Position numbers and translations under genes: made by a program. A DNA stretch of 64,000 nucleotides from Carnobacterium gallinarum DSM 4847 (lineage in GTDB: Bacteria; Bacillota; Bacilli; Lactobacillales; Carnobacteriaceae). Position 1 is the stretch's first letter. Each line of letters begins with the position of its first letter. The notes below the pieces were generated by a model that saw nothing but the letters and a program-made list of their open reading frames with translations, did not search any database and was not told where the DNA came from. Shown in pieces: positions 1 through 7,954 of this stretch. Location of the stretch: positions 1,798,001 to 1,862,000 of the forward strand of contig NZ_JQLU01000005.1 in assembly GCF_000744375.1 (NCBI RefSeq). The letters run 5' to 3'.

Positions 1-240
1 ATTAGAAGTATTCAAAATGGTCAAGTAGCTTTTGCTGGTTTAGATGTATTTGAAGAAGAGCCTCTTCCGTTGGACAGTCCCTTATGGACTATGCCAGAAG
101 TTTTAGTTACGCCCCATACTAGTGGAATTGCAGAACATTTTAAACAGCGTTTGTTTGCTATCTTTGCTGAAAATTTAAGAGCTTATGTGGAAGGTGACGC
201 ATTGCCACGAAATGTAATTGATTATCAACGAAGCTATTAA
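1..240 (+). CDS. D-isomer-specific 2-hydroxyacid dehydrogenase, C-terminal part (5' truncated by window)
   Basis: An open frame runs from the first base to the TAA at 238-240, giving 79 residues with no start inside the window. It contains AGLDVFEEEPLP and TPHTSG. These match the end of the NAD-binding domain and the catalytic-His motif region (TPHxxG) of NAD-dependent 2-hydroxyacid dehydrogenases (D-lactate, phosphoglycerate and hydroxyisocaproate dehydrogenase family). Such enzymes reduce 2-keto acids in the cytoplasm. The substrate cannot be told from this fragment. A terminator follows, so the gene ends its transcription unit. Confidence 0.85.
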   Translation: MRSIQNGQVAFAGLDVFEEEPLPLDSPLWTMPEVLVTPHTSGIAEHFKQRLFAIFAENLRAYVEGDALPRNVIDYQRSY

Positions 241-262
241 GAGGACAATATAAAAATGTAAG

Positions 263-306
263 AATAGAGAACTCTTGAGATAAAAAGGTGAGTTCTCTAT
301 TTTATT
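263..306 (+). terminator. Rho-independent terminator after the dehydrogenase
   Basis: A 12-bp perfect inverted repeat (AATAGAGAACTC at 263-274, GAGTTCTCTATT at 290-301) closes a 15-nt loop and runs into a T-rich tail. It separates the dehydrogenase from the ABC transporter genes. Confidence 0.85.
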
Positions 307-421
307 TTAATAAATACAATATTGTACATATGCTGTTTAACTGAATTACTTATATGTAAAGCCTTTGAATGAATTTGAGCCTATAGCATAAAAATAATGG
401 TATCAAATTTAATCTATAAAA

Positions 422-450
422 TTGACACAGTTTTTAGAAGCTGTTATATT
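422..450 (+). promoter_or_regulatory. Sigma-A promoter of the amino-acid ABC transporter genes
   Basis: TTGACA at 422-427 and TATATT at 445-450 are separated by 17 bp, a near-consensus vegetative promoter. The transcript would have a leader of about 90 nt before the ATG at 548. That leader contains a small GCGTT/AACGC hairpin at 458-471. No known riboswitch or T-box was recognised. Confidence 0.7.
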
Positions 451-547
451 TCAGGAAGCGTTAAAAAACGCAAGGGGAATTTTATTATAAAAAAAAAGAT
501 TAATTAAGTAGTACAGTTAATCAGATAAATAAGGGGTGTATAATAGG

Positions 548-1426
548 ATGTTTAAAGGGAAAAAAAGTTTGCTAGTGATTGCCTTAATAGCAGTTTTATT
601 GGTAGTTGTAGCAGGATGTGCAAGTGGTGGGGGAAATAAAGCAACAAGTGAATCTAAAAAAACGCAAAATGGTTGGGAAAAGATTAAAGAAAAAGGGGTT
701 TTAACTGTTGCAACATCAGGAACATTGTATCCAACGTCTTTTTACGCTAAAGGCAATCCTGAAATTACAGGATATGAAGTGGAAGTTCTTAAAGAAGCAA
801 CTAAACGCCTAGGAATTAAAGTAAAGTTTGAAGAGATGGGCTTTGATGGAATGTTATCTGCAGTAAACAGTGGACAAGTTGATGCAGCTGCGAATAATAT
901 TGATACTAGTGATGATCGTAAAGAAAAATTTGCTTTTTCTGATCCCTATAAATATTCATTTGCTAGTATGGTTGTACGTAAATCAGATCAATCAGGTATT
1001 CGTTCTTTAGAAGATTTAAAGGGGAAGAAATCAGCAGGTGCGGCAACGACCACCTATATGAAAATTGCTGAAAAGTTTGGTGCGGAAAGTGTTGTATATG
1101 ATAATGTTACAAATGATCAATATTTAATGGATGTTGCTAATGGGCGTACGGATGTAATTCTGAATGACTATTATCTACAAAAAATGGCAATAGCAGCATT
1201 TCCAGAAATTCCTGTAGAAATTAATCCGGGTCTGTACTATAATCCTAGTGAATCAGGGCTAATCATGAAAAAAGACAATACGGAATTAAAAGCTAAAATT
1301 GACCAAGAAATCAAAGGAATGAAGAAAGATGGAACATTAAAAAAACTTTCTGAACAATTCTTTGGCGGAGCAGATATTTCTAAAAAAGCAGATATAAAAA
1401 TTACCCAAGTTGTAAAGGTTGATTAA
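548..1426 (+). CDS. Amino-acid ABC transporter substrate-binding lipoprotein
   Basis: This 292-residue protein has a lipoprotein signal: a basic N-terminus, a hydrophobic run, and a VAGC lipobox with the acylated cysteine at residue 24. The rest is a bacterial extracellular solute-binding protein family 3 domain. Its features include GVLTVATSGTLYPTSF, a GYEVEVLKEATKRLG element and the VDAAANN/DDRKEKFAFSDPY region typical of polar or sulfur amino-acid binders. A GTG at 536 opens the same frame, but the ATG at 548 starts the signal peptide and lies 11 nt after AAGGGG, so it was chosen. The permease gene follows after 23 bp. No ATPase gene of the system lies in the window. The substrate (possibly cystine) is an inference. 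Confidence 0.9.
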   Translation: MFKGKKSLLVIALIAVLLVVVAGCASGGGNKATSESKKTQNGWEKIKEKGVLTVATSGTLYPTSFYAKGNPEITGYEVEVLKEATKRLGIKVKFEEMGFDGMLSAVNSGQVDAAANNIDTSDDRKEKFAFSDPYKYSFASMVVRKSDQSGIRSLEDLKGKKSAGAATTTYMKIAEKFGAESVVYDNVTNDQYLMDVANGRTDVILNDYYLQKMAIAAFPEIPVEINPGLYYNPSESGLIMKKDNTELKAKIDQEIKGMKKDGTLKKLSEQFFGGADISKKADIKITQVVKVD

Positions 1427-1449
1427 TGAACGCATAGGAGGCTAGTCAG

Positions 1450-2133
1450 ATGAGTGAGATACAATGGCAGTATATTTTTAAACCAGCTTTAGCAGTTGAA
1501 AGTCTGCCATTTATCTTACAAGGGCTAGGCTATACAGTCCTAATTTCAGTAGTCAGTATGTTGATTGGAACCTTATTAGGATTCTTTTTAGCGTTGATGC
1601 GAATGTCGAAGCTAAGACTGCCACGATGGTTAGCGCAATTGTATATTTCCTTTATGCGAGGAACACCAATGCTCGTCTTTTTATTTATTTTATATTTTGG
1701 CTTTCCATTTATTGGGATTCAATTTACGGCAACAACTGCGGCAATTATTGGTTTTAGTCTAAATAGTAGTGCGTATATTGCGGAAGTTTTACGAGGAAGT
1801 ATCTTGGGGATTGATAAAGGTCAGTGGGAGGCTTCTTATGCATTAGGTATGCCTTATTTTTTCATTATGCGGCGTATTATTTTGCCTCAATCTTTGCGAA
1901 CGGCAGTTGGTCCGCTAAGTAATGTGATGTTAGATTTAATCAAAGGAACATCATTGGCAGCAATGATTACTGTACCTGAAATCTTTCAACAAGCCAAGAT
2001 TATCGGCGGTCGTGAATTTGATTATATGACGATGTATATTTTAGTTGCACTCGTTTATTGGGGGATTTGTAGCATCTTTACGATTTTGCAACGAATCATT
2101 GAAAAGCGCTTTTCACTGTATACAAATGAATAA
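1450..2133 (+). CDS. Amino-acid ABC transporter permease (His/Glu/Gln/Arg family)
   Basis: This 227-residue integral membrane protein has about five hydrophobic segments. An ABC-permease EAA loop lies near residues 125-150 (EASYALGMPYFF, then LPQSLRTAVGP), the cytoplasmic site that contacts the ATPase. The motif FMRGTPMLVFLF is characteristic of polar amino-acid permeases of the HisM/GlnP/TcyL group. A GGAGG-type ribosome binding site precedes the ATG. It is co-transcribed with the upstream binding protein. The partner ATPase must be encoded elsewhere or shared with another system. Confidence 0.9.
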   Translation: MSEIQWQYIFKPALAVESLPFILQGLGYTVLISVVSMLIGTLLGFFLALMRMSKLRLPRWLAQLYISFMRGTPMLVFLFILYFGFPFIGIQFTATTAAIIGFSLNSSAYIAEVLRGSILGIDKGQWEASYALGMPYFFIMRRIILPQSLRTAVGPLSNVMLDLIKGTSLAAMITVPEIFQQAKIIGGREFDYMTMYILVALVYWGICSIFTILQRIIEKRFSLYTNE

Positions 2134-2138
2134 ATAAA

Positions 2139-2210
2139 AACTGAGTAACACATTTAGCCCAGTTGACTGAAAAAGTTTAACAGTGGCACTCATGGTTACT
2201 CAGTTTTCTT
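2139..2210. terminator. Convergent terminator between the permease and LacI genes
   Basis: An 11-bp inverted repeat (AACTGAGTAAC at 2139-2149, GTTACTCAGTT at 2195-2205) has a T-rich tail on the plus strand and an A-rich stretch that gives Ts on the minus strand. The right arm overlaps the last codons of the leftward LacI gene. It probably ends transcription from both sides. Confidence 0.7.
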
Positions 2211-3182
2211 TTTTGTAGATTTACGTTCGATTAAGTTAAATTCTAAAGGCAATAGAGGAATATCTTTATACATAAGCTGATTAAAGATTAATGTAAATGC
2301 GTTGACAGCTTGTTTGGCAATTGGATAATCAATCGTGGTAATGTCTAATAAATGAGAGATTTCAATATTATCAAAGCCCATAATTGAGAATTCTTCTGGA
2401 ATTTGATAACCTTGTCGTCTAGCTTCAGCCATTAAACCAGCTGCAAGTGGATCAGAGCTAGTAGCAAAACCATCTGGTTTAACGGTTTGTTGACGGTACC
2501 ATTCAATCATTGCTTCGCCGTCTTTACTAGAATTTAATCCATTGAATTGTTGTTGTGGCCGTGGATCTAATTGATATTTTTGACAAAAATCAGCATAGGC
2601 TTTCATACGGCTTTTGGTATTTAATCCTCGAGTACTACCATATAAGTTAACAATATTGCGACATCCTGTTGCGTAAAGATGCTCTAAGCCTAACCTATAA
2701 CCTTCATATTGATTCATGAAGACAGAAGGAATTGTATGTCCTGGATTCACTCTTTGCCACGCAATGACAGGTCCGTATTTCGCAAAAGGCTCAAGCACTT
2801 CCCAATCATTTAAACGAATGAGAATCACAAGTCCGTCTAATTGTTTGTGGCGTAGCATCTCAAAAGCATCTAATTCTTTTTGTGTGTCTTCACCAGTAAT
2901 AAATAACGTAACATTGTAGCCTTCTTTTTGGGCAGCAATGGTAAAACTACGTAAAAAAACAGTCAAAGAATCTGAAAAGTTAGGTGCGATAATTCCAAGC
3001 ATTTTGGTTGCGCCTGTTTTTAAAAAGACTGCATTGCGATTCGGCACATAATCTAATTTTTTAATAATTGTTTCGACTTTTTTACGCGTTTCTTCACTGA
3101 CATAGCCATTCCGGTTAATGACTCGAGAAACGGTTGCTGAGGAAACACCGGCTAATTTTGCAATTTCGTTAATGTTTGCCAT
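2196..3182 (-). CDS. LacI/GalR-family transcriptional regulator
   Basis: The protein has 328 residues, the usual length of the family. The N-terminal helix-turn-helix (residues ~2-25, INEIAKLAGVSSATVSRV) is followed by the hinge region and a periplasmic-binding-protein-like effector domain (KMLGIIAPNFSDSLTV, TSSDPLAAGLMAEA, IPEEFSIMGFDNIEIS). It should bind an operator as a dimer and respond to a sugar or sugar phosphate. A ribosome binding site (AAGGAAG) precedes the ATG. No sugar genes lie next to it and the neighbours are amino-acid transporters, so its regulon is not evident. Confidence 0.92.
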   Translation of the reverse strand: MANINEIAKLAGVSSATVSRVINRNGYVSEETRKKVETIIKKLDYVPNRNAVFLKTGATKMLGIIAPNFSDSLTVFLRSFTIAAQKEGYNVTLFITGEDTQKELDAFEMLRHKQLDGLVILIRLNDWEVLEPFAKYGPVIAWQRVNPGHTIPSVFMNQYEGYRLGLEHLYATGCRNIVNLYGSTRGLNTKSRMKAYADFCQKYQLDPRPQQQFNGLNSSKDGEAMIEWYRQQTVKPDGFATSSDPLAAGLMAEARRQGYQIPEEFSIMGFDNIEISHLLDITTIDYPIAKQAVNAFTLIFNQLMYKDIPLLPLEFNLIERKSTKKKTE

Positions 3183-3397
3183 TCTTTTATCCTTCCTTTT
3201 TAATTCTCCCCTTAGTATAGCAAAAAGACTGTTTAAAAAGTAGTCTATCTAGAATTTGATTGAAAAAGAAAAGTCGATAAGAACAGAAAAAAACTTTTAA
3301 CTAAAGGATTTTGTTATAATTGAGACAAAATATTTCTTGCAACCAGAAAATAAAACCGCTATTATCAAGTATATAACTATTATTGGGAGTGTATTTT

Positions 3398-4753
3398 ATG
3401 GATCGTCGTTTGTCATTGTCATCATATATCTTTATTGGATCAATGTTATTTGGATTGTTTTTTGGTGCGGGAAATTTAATCTTCCCAGTACATGTAGGAC
3501 AAGAAGCAGGTAGTAATATGTTACCTGCTACGTTAGGCTTTTTAGTCACAGGAATAGGATTACCTTTTTTAGGAGTTGTGGCAATTGGTATTTCTAGAAG
3601 TGATGGGCTTTACGATTTAGCGAGTCGAGTACATCCGATTTATGGAGTCTGTATGACCGTCTTATTGTATTTAACTATTGGCCCATTTTTTGCTTTACCG
3701 AGAACTGGAACAGTTTCTTATGAAATTGGAATTGCGCCTTACTTAGATAGTAACTATCAAAAAATTGGTTTGTTGATTTTTACATTAATCTTCTTTTTAG
3801 CTGCACTATTCTTTTCTATGAAGCCAACAAAGATTTTAATTTGGGTTGGAAAAATTTTAAATCCAATGTTTTTAGTATTTTTAGCTATTTTAATTGTAAC
3901 AGCCTTTTTAAAACCAATGGGAGCTATTTCGGATATTGCGGTTGAAAGCAGTTATCAAGCAGCGCCTTTTATTAAAGGTTTTACACAAGGATATAATACA
4001 ATGGATGCTTTAGCTTCTTTGGCATTTGGGATTATCGTTGTCCAAACAATTAAAGGTTTAGGTGTTAATAATCCGCGAAACATTGCCATCGATACAATTA
4101 AATCGGGTGTCGTTAGTTTAATTTTAATGGCGATTATTTACGGAAGTTTAGTTTATATTGGAGCAACAAGTGTCGGTCAATTCCCGGTTTCTGAAAATGG
4201 TGGGATTGCATTAGCACAAGTAGCTCAATATTATTTTGGTTCATTTGGTAGTATTTTATTAGCGATTATTGTTACAGTAGCTTGTTTAAAAACAGCAATT
4301 GGCTTGATTACAGCCTGTTCAGAGACATTTAGTGAAATGTTCCCGAACTCAGTTGGTTATAAAACGTATGTAGTGATCTTTACAGCACTTGCTTGTGGTG
4401 TGGCTAATCTAGGATTAACAACGATTATTTCGTTATCAATACCAGTTTTGATGTTCCTTTATCCACTAGCAATTACGTTGATTTTCTTAGGATTGCTGTC
4501 ACCATTATTTAAGAATCGCCAAATTGTCTATATTATGACAACAGTCTTTACGATTTTTGTTAGTTTTGCAGATGGTTTAAATGCATTACCAGAAAATATT
4601 CGTACAGCACCTGTTTCACAAACTATTTTAAATTTCTATTCGCACTATCTGCCATTGTTTGATATTGGGATGGGATGGGTTTTTCCTGCAATTATCGGTT
4701 TAGCATTGGGTTGGTTGATTAGTTTATTTCAAAAACAAGAGTTACGATTTTAG
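3398..4753 (+). CDS. brnQ: Branched-chain amino acid transport system II carrier protein
   Basis: This 451-residue, roughly 12-TM protein belongs to the LIVCS family of Na+- or H+-coupled symporters for leucine, isoleucine and valine. The conserved N-terminal signature GLFFGAGNLIFPVHVGQEAG and the downstream FALPRTGTVSYEIGI, a family hallmark, are both present. The ATG at 3398 is preceded by GGGAGT with a 7-nt gap. A TTG at 3383 opens the same frame but lacks a ribosome binding site. TATAAT at 3315-3320 is the likely -10 box. The gene is monocistronic and ends at a strong bidirectional terminator. Confidence 0.95.
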   Translation: MDRRLSLSSYIFIGSMLFGLFFGAGNLIFPVHVGQEAGSNMLPATLGFLVTGIGLPFLGVVAIGISRSDGLYDLASRVHPIYGVCMTVLLYLTIGPFFALPRTGTVSYEIGIAPYLDSNYQKIGLLIFTLIFFLAALFFSMKPTKILIWVGKILNPMFLVFLAILIVTAFLKPMGAISDIAVESSYQAAPFIKGFTQGYNTMDALASLAFGIIVVQTIKGLGVNNPRNIAIDTIKSGVVSLILMAIIYGSLVYIGATSVGQFPVSENGGIALAQVAQYYFGSFGSILLAIIVTVACLKTAIGLITACSETFSEMFPNSVGYKTYVVIFTALACGVANLGLTTIISLSIPVLMFLYPLAITLIFLGLLSPLFKNRQIVYIMTTVFTIFVSFADGLNALPENIRTAPVSQTILNFYSHYLPLFDIGMGWVFPAIIGLALGWLISLFQKQELRF

Positions 4754-4833
4754 TGGATAAATAAAAGTTTTTCTTCAATTGTTTTGATAAACAGTTGGAG
4801 GAGGCTTTTTTTCTGTCAAAAGATAGTTGCATA

Positions 4834-4872
4834 AAGTAGGTGAGAGATGTTCCAATCTCACCTACTTTTTTA
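4834..4872. terminator. Bidirectional terminator between brnQ and the first Mga-like regulator
   Basis: An inverted repeat (AAGTAGGTGAGA at 4835-4846 with TCTCACCTACTT at 4856-4867) has a 9-nt loop. It is flanked by As and followed by a T run, so it can terminate both converging transcripts. Confidence 0.85.
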
Positions 4873-4879
4873 TTTAAGC

Positions 4880-6400
4880 TTAGCTGATAGATTCAATTTG
4901 ATGTTTATGAACAAAATTAAACAGTTTGCTCCAACTAGCTTTGTTGTCTACGGCATCAAAATAAAAATAGTTTTCTTCTTTGTAACGGTATTCATAAAAA
5001 TCAGAAATAATAATATCAGCGTCAGTGATATGATCGACAACCATAATATTCTCCTTGCCAAAGAGTTTGTAAAGCTGATTGTGAATATAAGATTCACCAA
5101 ACATATCTTTAGAAAATTGAATATAGGCGGTTAAATGTGTTTTTTCAACTTGTGAAATGAAAGAGTAAATTAGGTTATAAATTAACGACATATGAAAATC
5201 CGTAATCACTTTGTCTTTAGTCAAAGGATGTTCAACTATAAATCGGTCAAAAAAATCTTTTCCTTTGATAAATAAGGGCGACTGTAAACTTTGAATTTCT
5301 GAGCTAATGGGCATAAATTCACTCATGTTAGAAGAATCGAAATGGATGTAGAAAATATTAGCAAAATACAAAGAGAAAAAGTATAGCAATTTGTACCTTG
5401 TTTCGTTATAATCTGAGTTTTGTTTTAATTTGGGGAATTCTATCAATAATGAGCTAATCAATTGTTTGCAGTAGTCAATTAATTCATTGTTTAGCAGAAA
5501 TAATTCTTTTCCAATATCCAATTGAATTTCTTCAGAATCTCTATAAGAACTAAAAACGCGTCCCATAAGATTGAAAAAGAGACTTTCCATGTTCATTTTT
5601 TCAGGATCGTTAATTAAAGGATAACTAGTATTGAGTAACTGGACTAAGGGACGAGAGAGGTCTGTATTTGAGCGAAAGACGGAGAGTGTTTCTAGAAAAG
5701 GTTCTTCTAATTTCAGTGCTGCTTGTTTAGAAGGGAAAAAACGATGAATAACCGCTAAAGAGTATAGGTATTTAGATTGCTTGGAGACAGAGAGGTTAAA
5801 AATAAATTTTAATTCATCCTCAGTAAAACACTGGTAAACTTCATCAAGGGTTATATTTTCAAAGGGCCATTCAATTCCTTGATTTACATTCCAGAAAAAA
5901 TATGTTTCAAACAAACGGATATTTGTTGCGCTACCAGAGATAAAAATGTTATCTAATTTTTTTGAGTATTCAATTTTAATGTGGAATGGAGCTAGAAATT
6001 GATTCGCTTCTAATAATAATTTATATACATAAGGTAAACTAATGCATAACATTTCCGGTAAGTCTGAAAGGTGTTTAATGGAACTTGAGAAGACTTTTTG
6101 AAGGAGCTGAAAGTTAAGTGAATTTGAGTAATAGGATAAATTCATTTTTTTTATTACATAGTAACCATTAAATGGGGTAGCGTTATCAAATCGATACTCA
6201 CCACGCTTATCAATAATTTTCATTTGATTAAATTCTTTAATGGCTTGAAGATCTTCGTTTAAAGAAAGTGCATACCGCTTTAATGTAGACAAAGAAATAT
6301 CCAATTTTTGGAAGATGCTATCTTTGGAGACAAAATCATCTTGTTCCACTAGATATTTAAGTAGAGCTAACTTCCCAACTTCTCTGTTATTTAGAATCAT
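4880..6400 (-). CDS. Mga-like helix-turn-helix regulator of WxL locus 1
   Basis: This 506-residue protein opens with an HTH segment (REVGKLALLKYLVEQDDF, then ISLSTLKRYALSLNEDLQAI) typical of Mga/AtxA-type regulators. A second helical region around residues 75-160 (NSLNFQLLQKVFSSS, LCISLPYVYKLL) resembles the Mga winged HTH domain. The middle is PRD-like and helical. The C-terminus (ENIMVVDHITDADIIISDF) resembles an EIIB-like fold. The ATG has a good AAGGAAG site. It is divergent from the LPXTG/WxL operon starting at 7001, which it probably controls. It is clearly paralogous to the regulator at 15048-16568. In related regulators PTS phosphorylation of PRDs tunes activity; that applies here only by analogy. 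Confidence 0.85.
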   Translation of the reverse strand: MILNNREVGKLALLKYLVEQDDFVSKDSIFQKLDISLSTLKRYALSLNEDLQAIKEFNQMKIIDKRGEYRFDNATPFNGYYVIKKMNLSYYSNSLNFQLLQKVFSSSIKHLSDLPEMLCISLPYVYKLLLEANQFLAPFHIKIEYSKKLDNIFISGSATNIRLFETYFFWNVNQGIEWPFENITLDEVYQCFTEDELKFIFNLSVSKQSKYLYSLAVIHRFFPSKQAALKLEEPFLETLSVFRSNTDLSRPLVQLLNTSYPLINDPEKMNMESLFFNLMGRVFSSYRDSEEIQLDIGKELFLLNNELIDYCKQLISSLLIEFPKLKQNSDYNETRYKLLYFFSLYFANIFYIHFDSSNMSEFMPISSEIQSLQSPLFIKGKDFFDRFIVEHPLTKDKVITDFHMSLIYNLIYSFISQVEKTHLTAYIQFSKDMFGESYIHNQLYKLFGKENIMVVDHITDADIIISDFYEYRYKEENYFYFDAVDNKASWSKLFNFVHKHQIESIS

Positions 6401-7000
6401 TAATTAACTTCCTTTCAATAAAATATGATTAAACATACCATGATTGTTATAAAAAAGAAAGGCAACTTAGAATCAGAGACCTGAATAAAATGCATGTTAA
6501 AATATGGATTATTAGAAAATTATGAGAATTCATTTATTCTGAAAACACCTTTAAATGCTGATATACTATCATTTTTAGACTAGTTTGTCGAATGGATTTG
6601 ATTGAATTTATTGCATTTTTATATAGAGAAAAGAATCAAATTTTAGTCAAAAGAGTATATCTAATGTTGTTATTAAATGGAAAAAAATCTAAGGAAACAA
6701 AGAAGACTGCTATATCGGTATTGTGAATGTATGAACAATTAATCGGTATTGTTTTTTGAAAGAGAATTCGATCAGAATAAGAAAAAGGGTTTCATATAAA
6801 TTATTAAAATTTATTGATACAATTACATCAGAAAGTAATTTATGAATATTTTGTATTTTAATTTAAATCTATAGATATTATTTTTTTTAAGAATTAATTA
6901 AATGTTAATTATTTCTATAGTCAGTTAAAAATTGGCGTTAAAGTGAAGGAATTAACAGTTTCCTCATTACTAACTGAACGTTTGGAGGGGTATAAGTAGG
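6401..7000 (+). promoter_or_regulatory. 600-bp divergent regulatory region of WxL locus 1
   Basis: This very AT-rich region separates the Mga-like gene from the WxL operon and contains no gene. It holds an 11-bp direct repeat ATCGGTATTGT (6714-6724 and 6742-6752) and the element TTGATACAATTACAT (6814-6828). A conserved 20-mer ACTAACTGAACGTTTGGAGG (6969-6988) includes the ribosome binding site. The last two elements recur upstream of WxL locus 2. The long spacing fits a regulator-dependent promoter, but no consensus -35/-10 pair was assigned with confidence. Confidence 0.55.
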
Positions 7001-7336
7001 ATGAAAAAAGTAAAGTTGCTTTATTTTATTGTCTTTCTGGTTTCAATTTTATTACTAATGGTAAGTTCCATTTTTTTTACTGCACAAGTCGTAAAAGCTA
7101 GCAGTGCTGAAACTGAGGTAGGAATTATTTTTGAACTAGATGCTAATGGAGGAAGTACTGTTGATTCAACAATTCCAAAGCCAAATCCTGGAGAGGGAAA
7201 TCAAGGCAATACAGGATCAAACTTTCCTCAAACAGGAGAGAAAAAATCATTGTTTTATAGTTTTATCGGATCTTGGATTTTAATGATTCTATTTGTAATC
7301 ATTTTAATTAATAAAAAAAGAAAAAGGGGAAATTAA
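7001..7336 (+). CDS. Small LPXTG-type surface protein with FPQTG sorting signal, locus 1
   Basis: This 111-residue protein has an N-terminal signal peptide, a short low-complexity linker rich in Gly, Asn and Pro, then FPQTGE (residues 75-80), a hydrophobic segment and the basic tail NKKRKRG. This is the layout of a sortase-anchored protein in which Phe replaces the usual Leu of LPXTG. The ATG follows a conserved GGAGG at 6984-6988. It is the first gene of the WxL operon and the next gene starts 3 bp after its stop. Such small anchored proteins regularly accompany WxL clusters. Its exact job is unknown. Confidence 0.85.
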   Translation: MKKVKLLYFIVFLVSILLLMVSSIFFTAQVVKASSAETEVGIIFELDANGGSTVDSTIPKPNPGEGNQGNTGSNFPQTGEKKSLFYSFIGSWILMILFVIILINKKRKRGN

Positions 7337-7339
7337 ATT

Positions 7340-7912
7340 ATGAAAAAAGGGAACTTGGTTACTGCTACATTACTTTTGTCAATCGGATTACTTTCACTAT
7401 CGACTACAGCGGATGCAGTACCATCAGATGCCGAACTTATTTTGCAAACAGGGACAGCACCGGGAACGGGCGTCGTAACATTAGATCAAGCACCAAATTT
7501 TAAATTTGGTCCAGAAGATATTGTTGGTGGCGAAGTAGTTTATACAACTAATGCATTAAATCCAATGGCTGTTTCAGATTCTCGTGGTACAGGTGGTGGT
7601 TGGGAAATCAAAGCCAATATTACTTCATTTACAGATACTTCAGGGACAAATCCAATTACATTGATAGGAGCTGAATTTATTCTTCCGGCAGTAACTCCAA
7701 CATCTCCAGGTGGCAGTGTAAAACCAGATGATGGTGTAGAAAAAGTTTTAAATACTCAAGATCAAATCGTTCTTACGGCAAAAAGTGGCGAAGGACTAGG
7801 GATATGGGAAGCACAATACGATTTAGCAGGTATAAAAGTTCCAAGTGGAAATTACGTGGGTACGTACAAGGCTACAATGGAATGGACTGCAATCGCAACA
7901 GTTTCTCCATAA
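7340..7912 (+). CDS. Short WxL-domain surface protein, locus 1 (first)
   Basis: This 190-residue secreted protein has a signal peptide ending near TTADA and then a single WxL-type domain. The first Trp motif is GGWEIKANI. The C-terminal one is ATMEWTAIATV, where the third position is Ala rather than Leu, so the distal WxL motif is degenerate. WxL domains bind non-covalently to peptidoglycan in Gram-positive bacteria. It is the syntenic counterpart of the gene at 17589, sharing VSDxRGTGxGW, AEFILPAV and the KPDD loop. It lies directly after the LPXTG gene in one operon. Confidence 0.88.
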   Translation: MKKGNLVTATLLLSIGLLSLSTTADAVPSDAELILQTGTAPGTGVVTLDQAPNFKFGPEDIVGGEVVYTTNALNPMAVSDSRGTGGGWEIKANITSFTDTSGTNPITLIGAEFILPAVTPTSPGGSVKPDDGVEKVLNTQDQIVLTAKSGEGLGIWEAQYDLAGIKVPSGNYVGTYKATMEWTAIATVSP

Positions 7913-7954
7913 TCGATAAAAGGTTCAAATACTAGTATAAATGAGGAGATTATG

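Noticed and set aside
548-1426. A cystine-specific assignment for the solute-binding protein
   Set aside because: The family is clear, but binding-site residues cannot be judged by eye well enough to name the substrate.
6814-6841. TTGATA at 6814 with TAATTT at 6836 as the WxL locus-1 core promoter
   Set aside because: The -10 match is poor and the equivalent TTGATA in locus 2 has no -10 at that distance, so a protein-binding element is more plausible.
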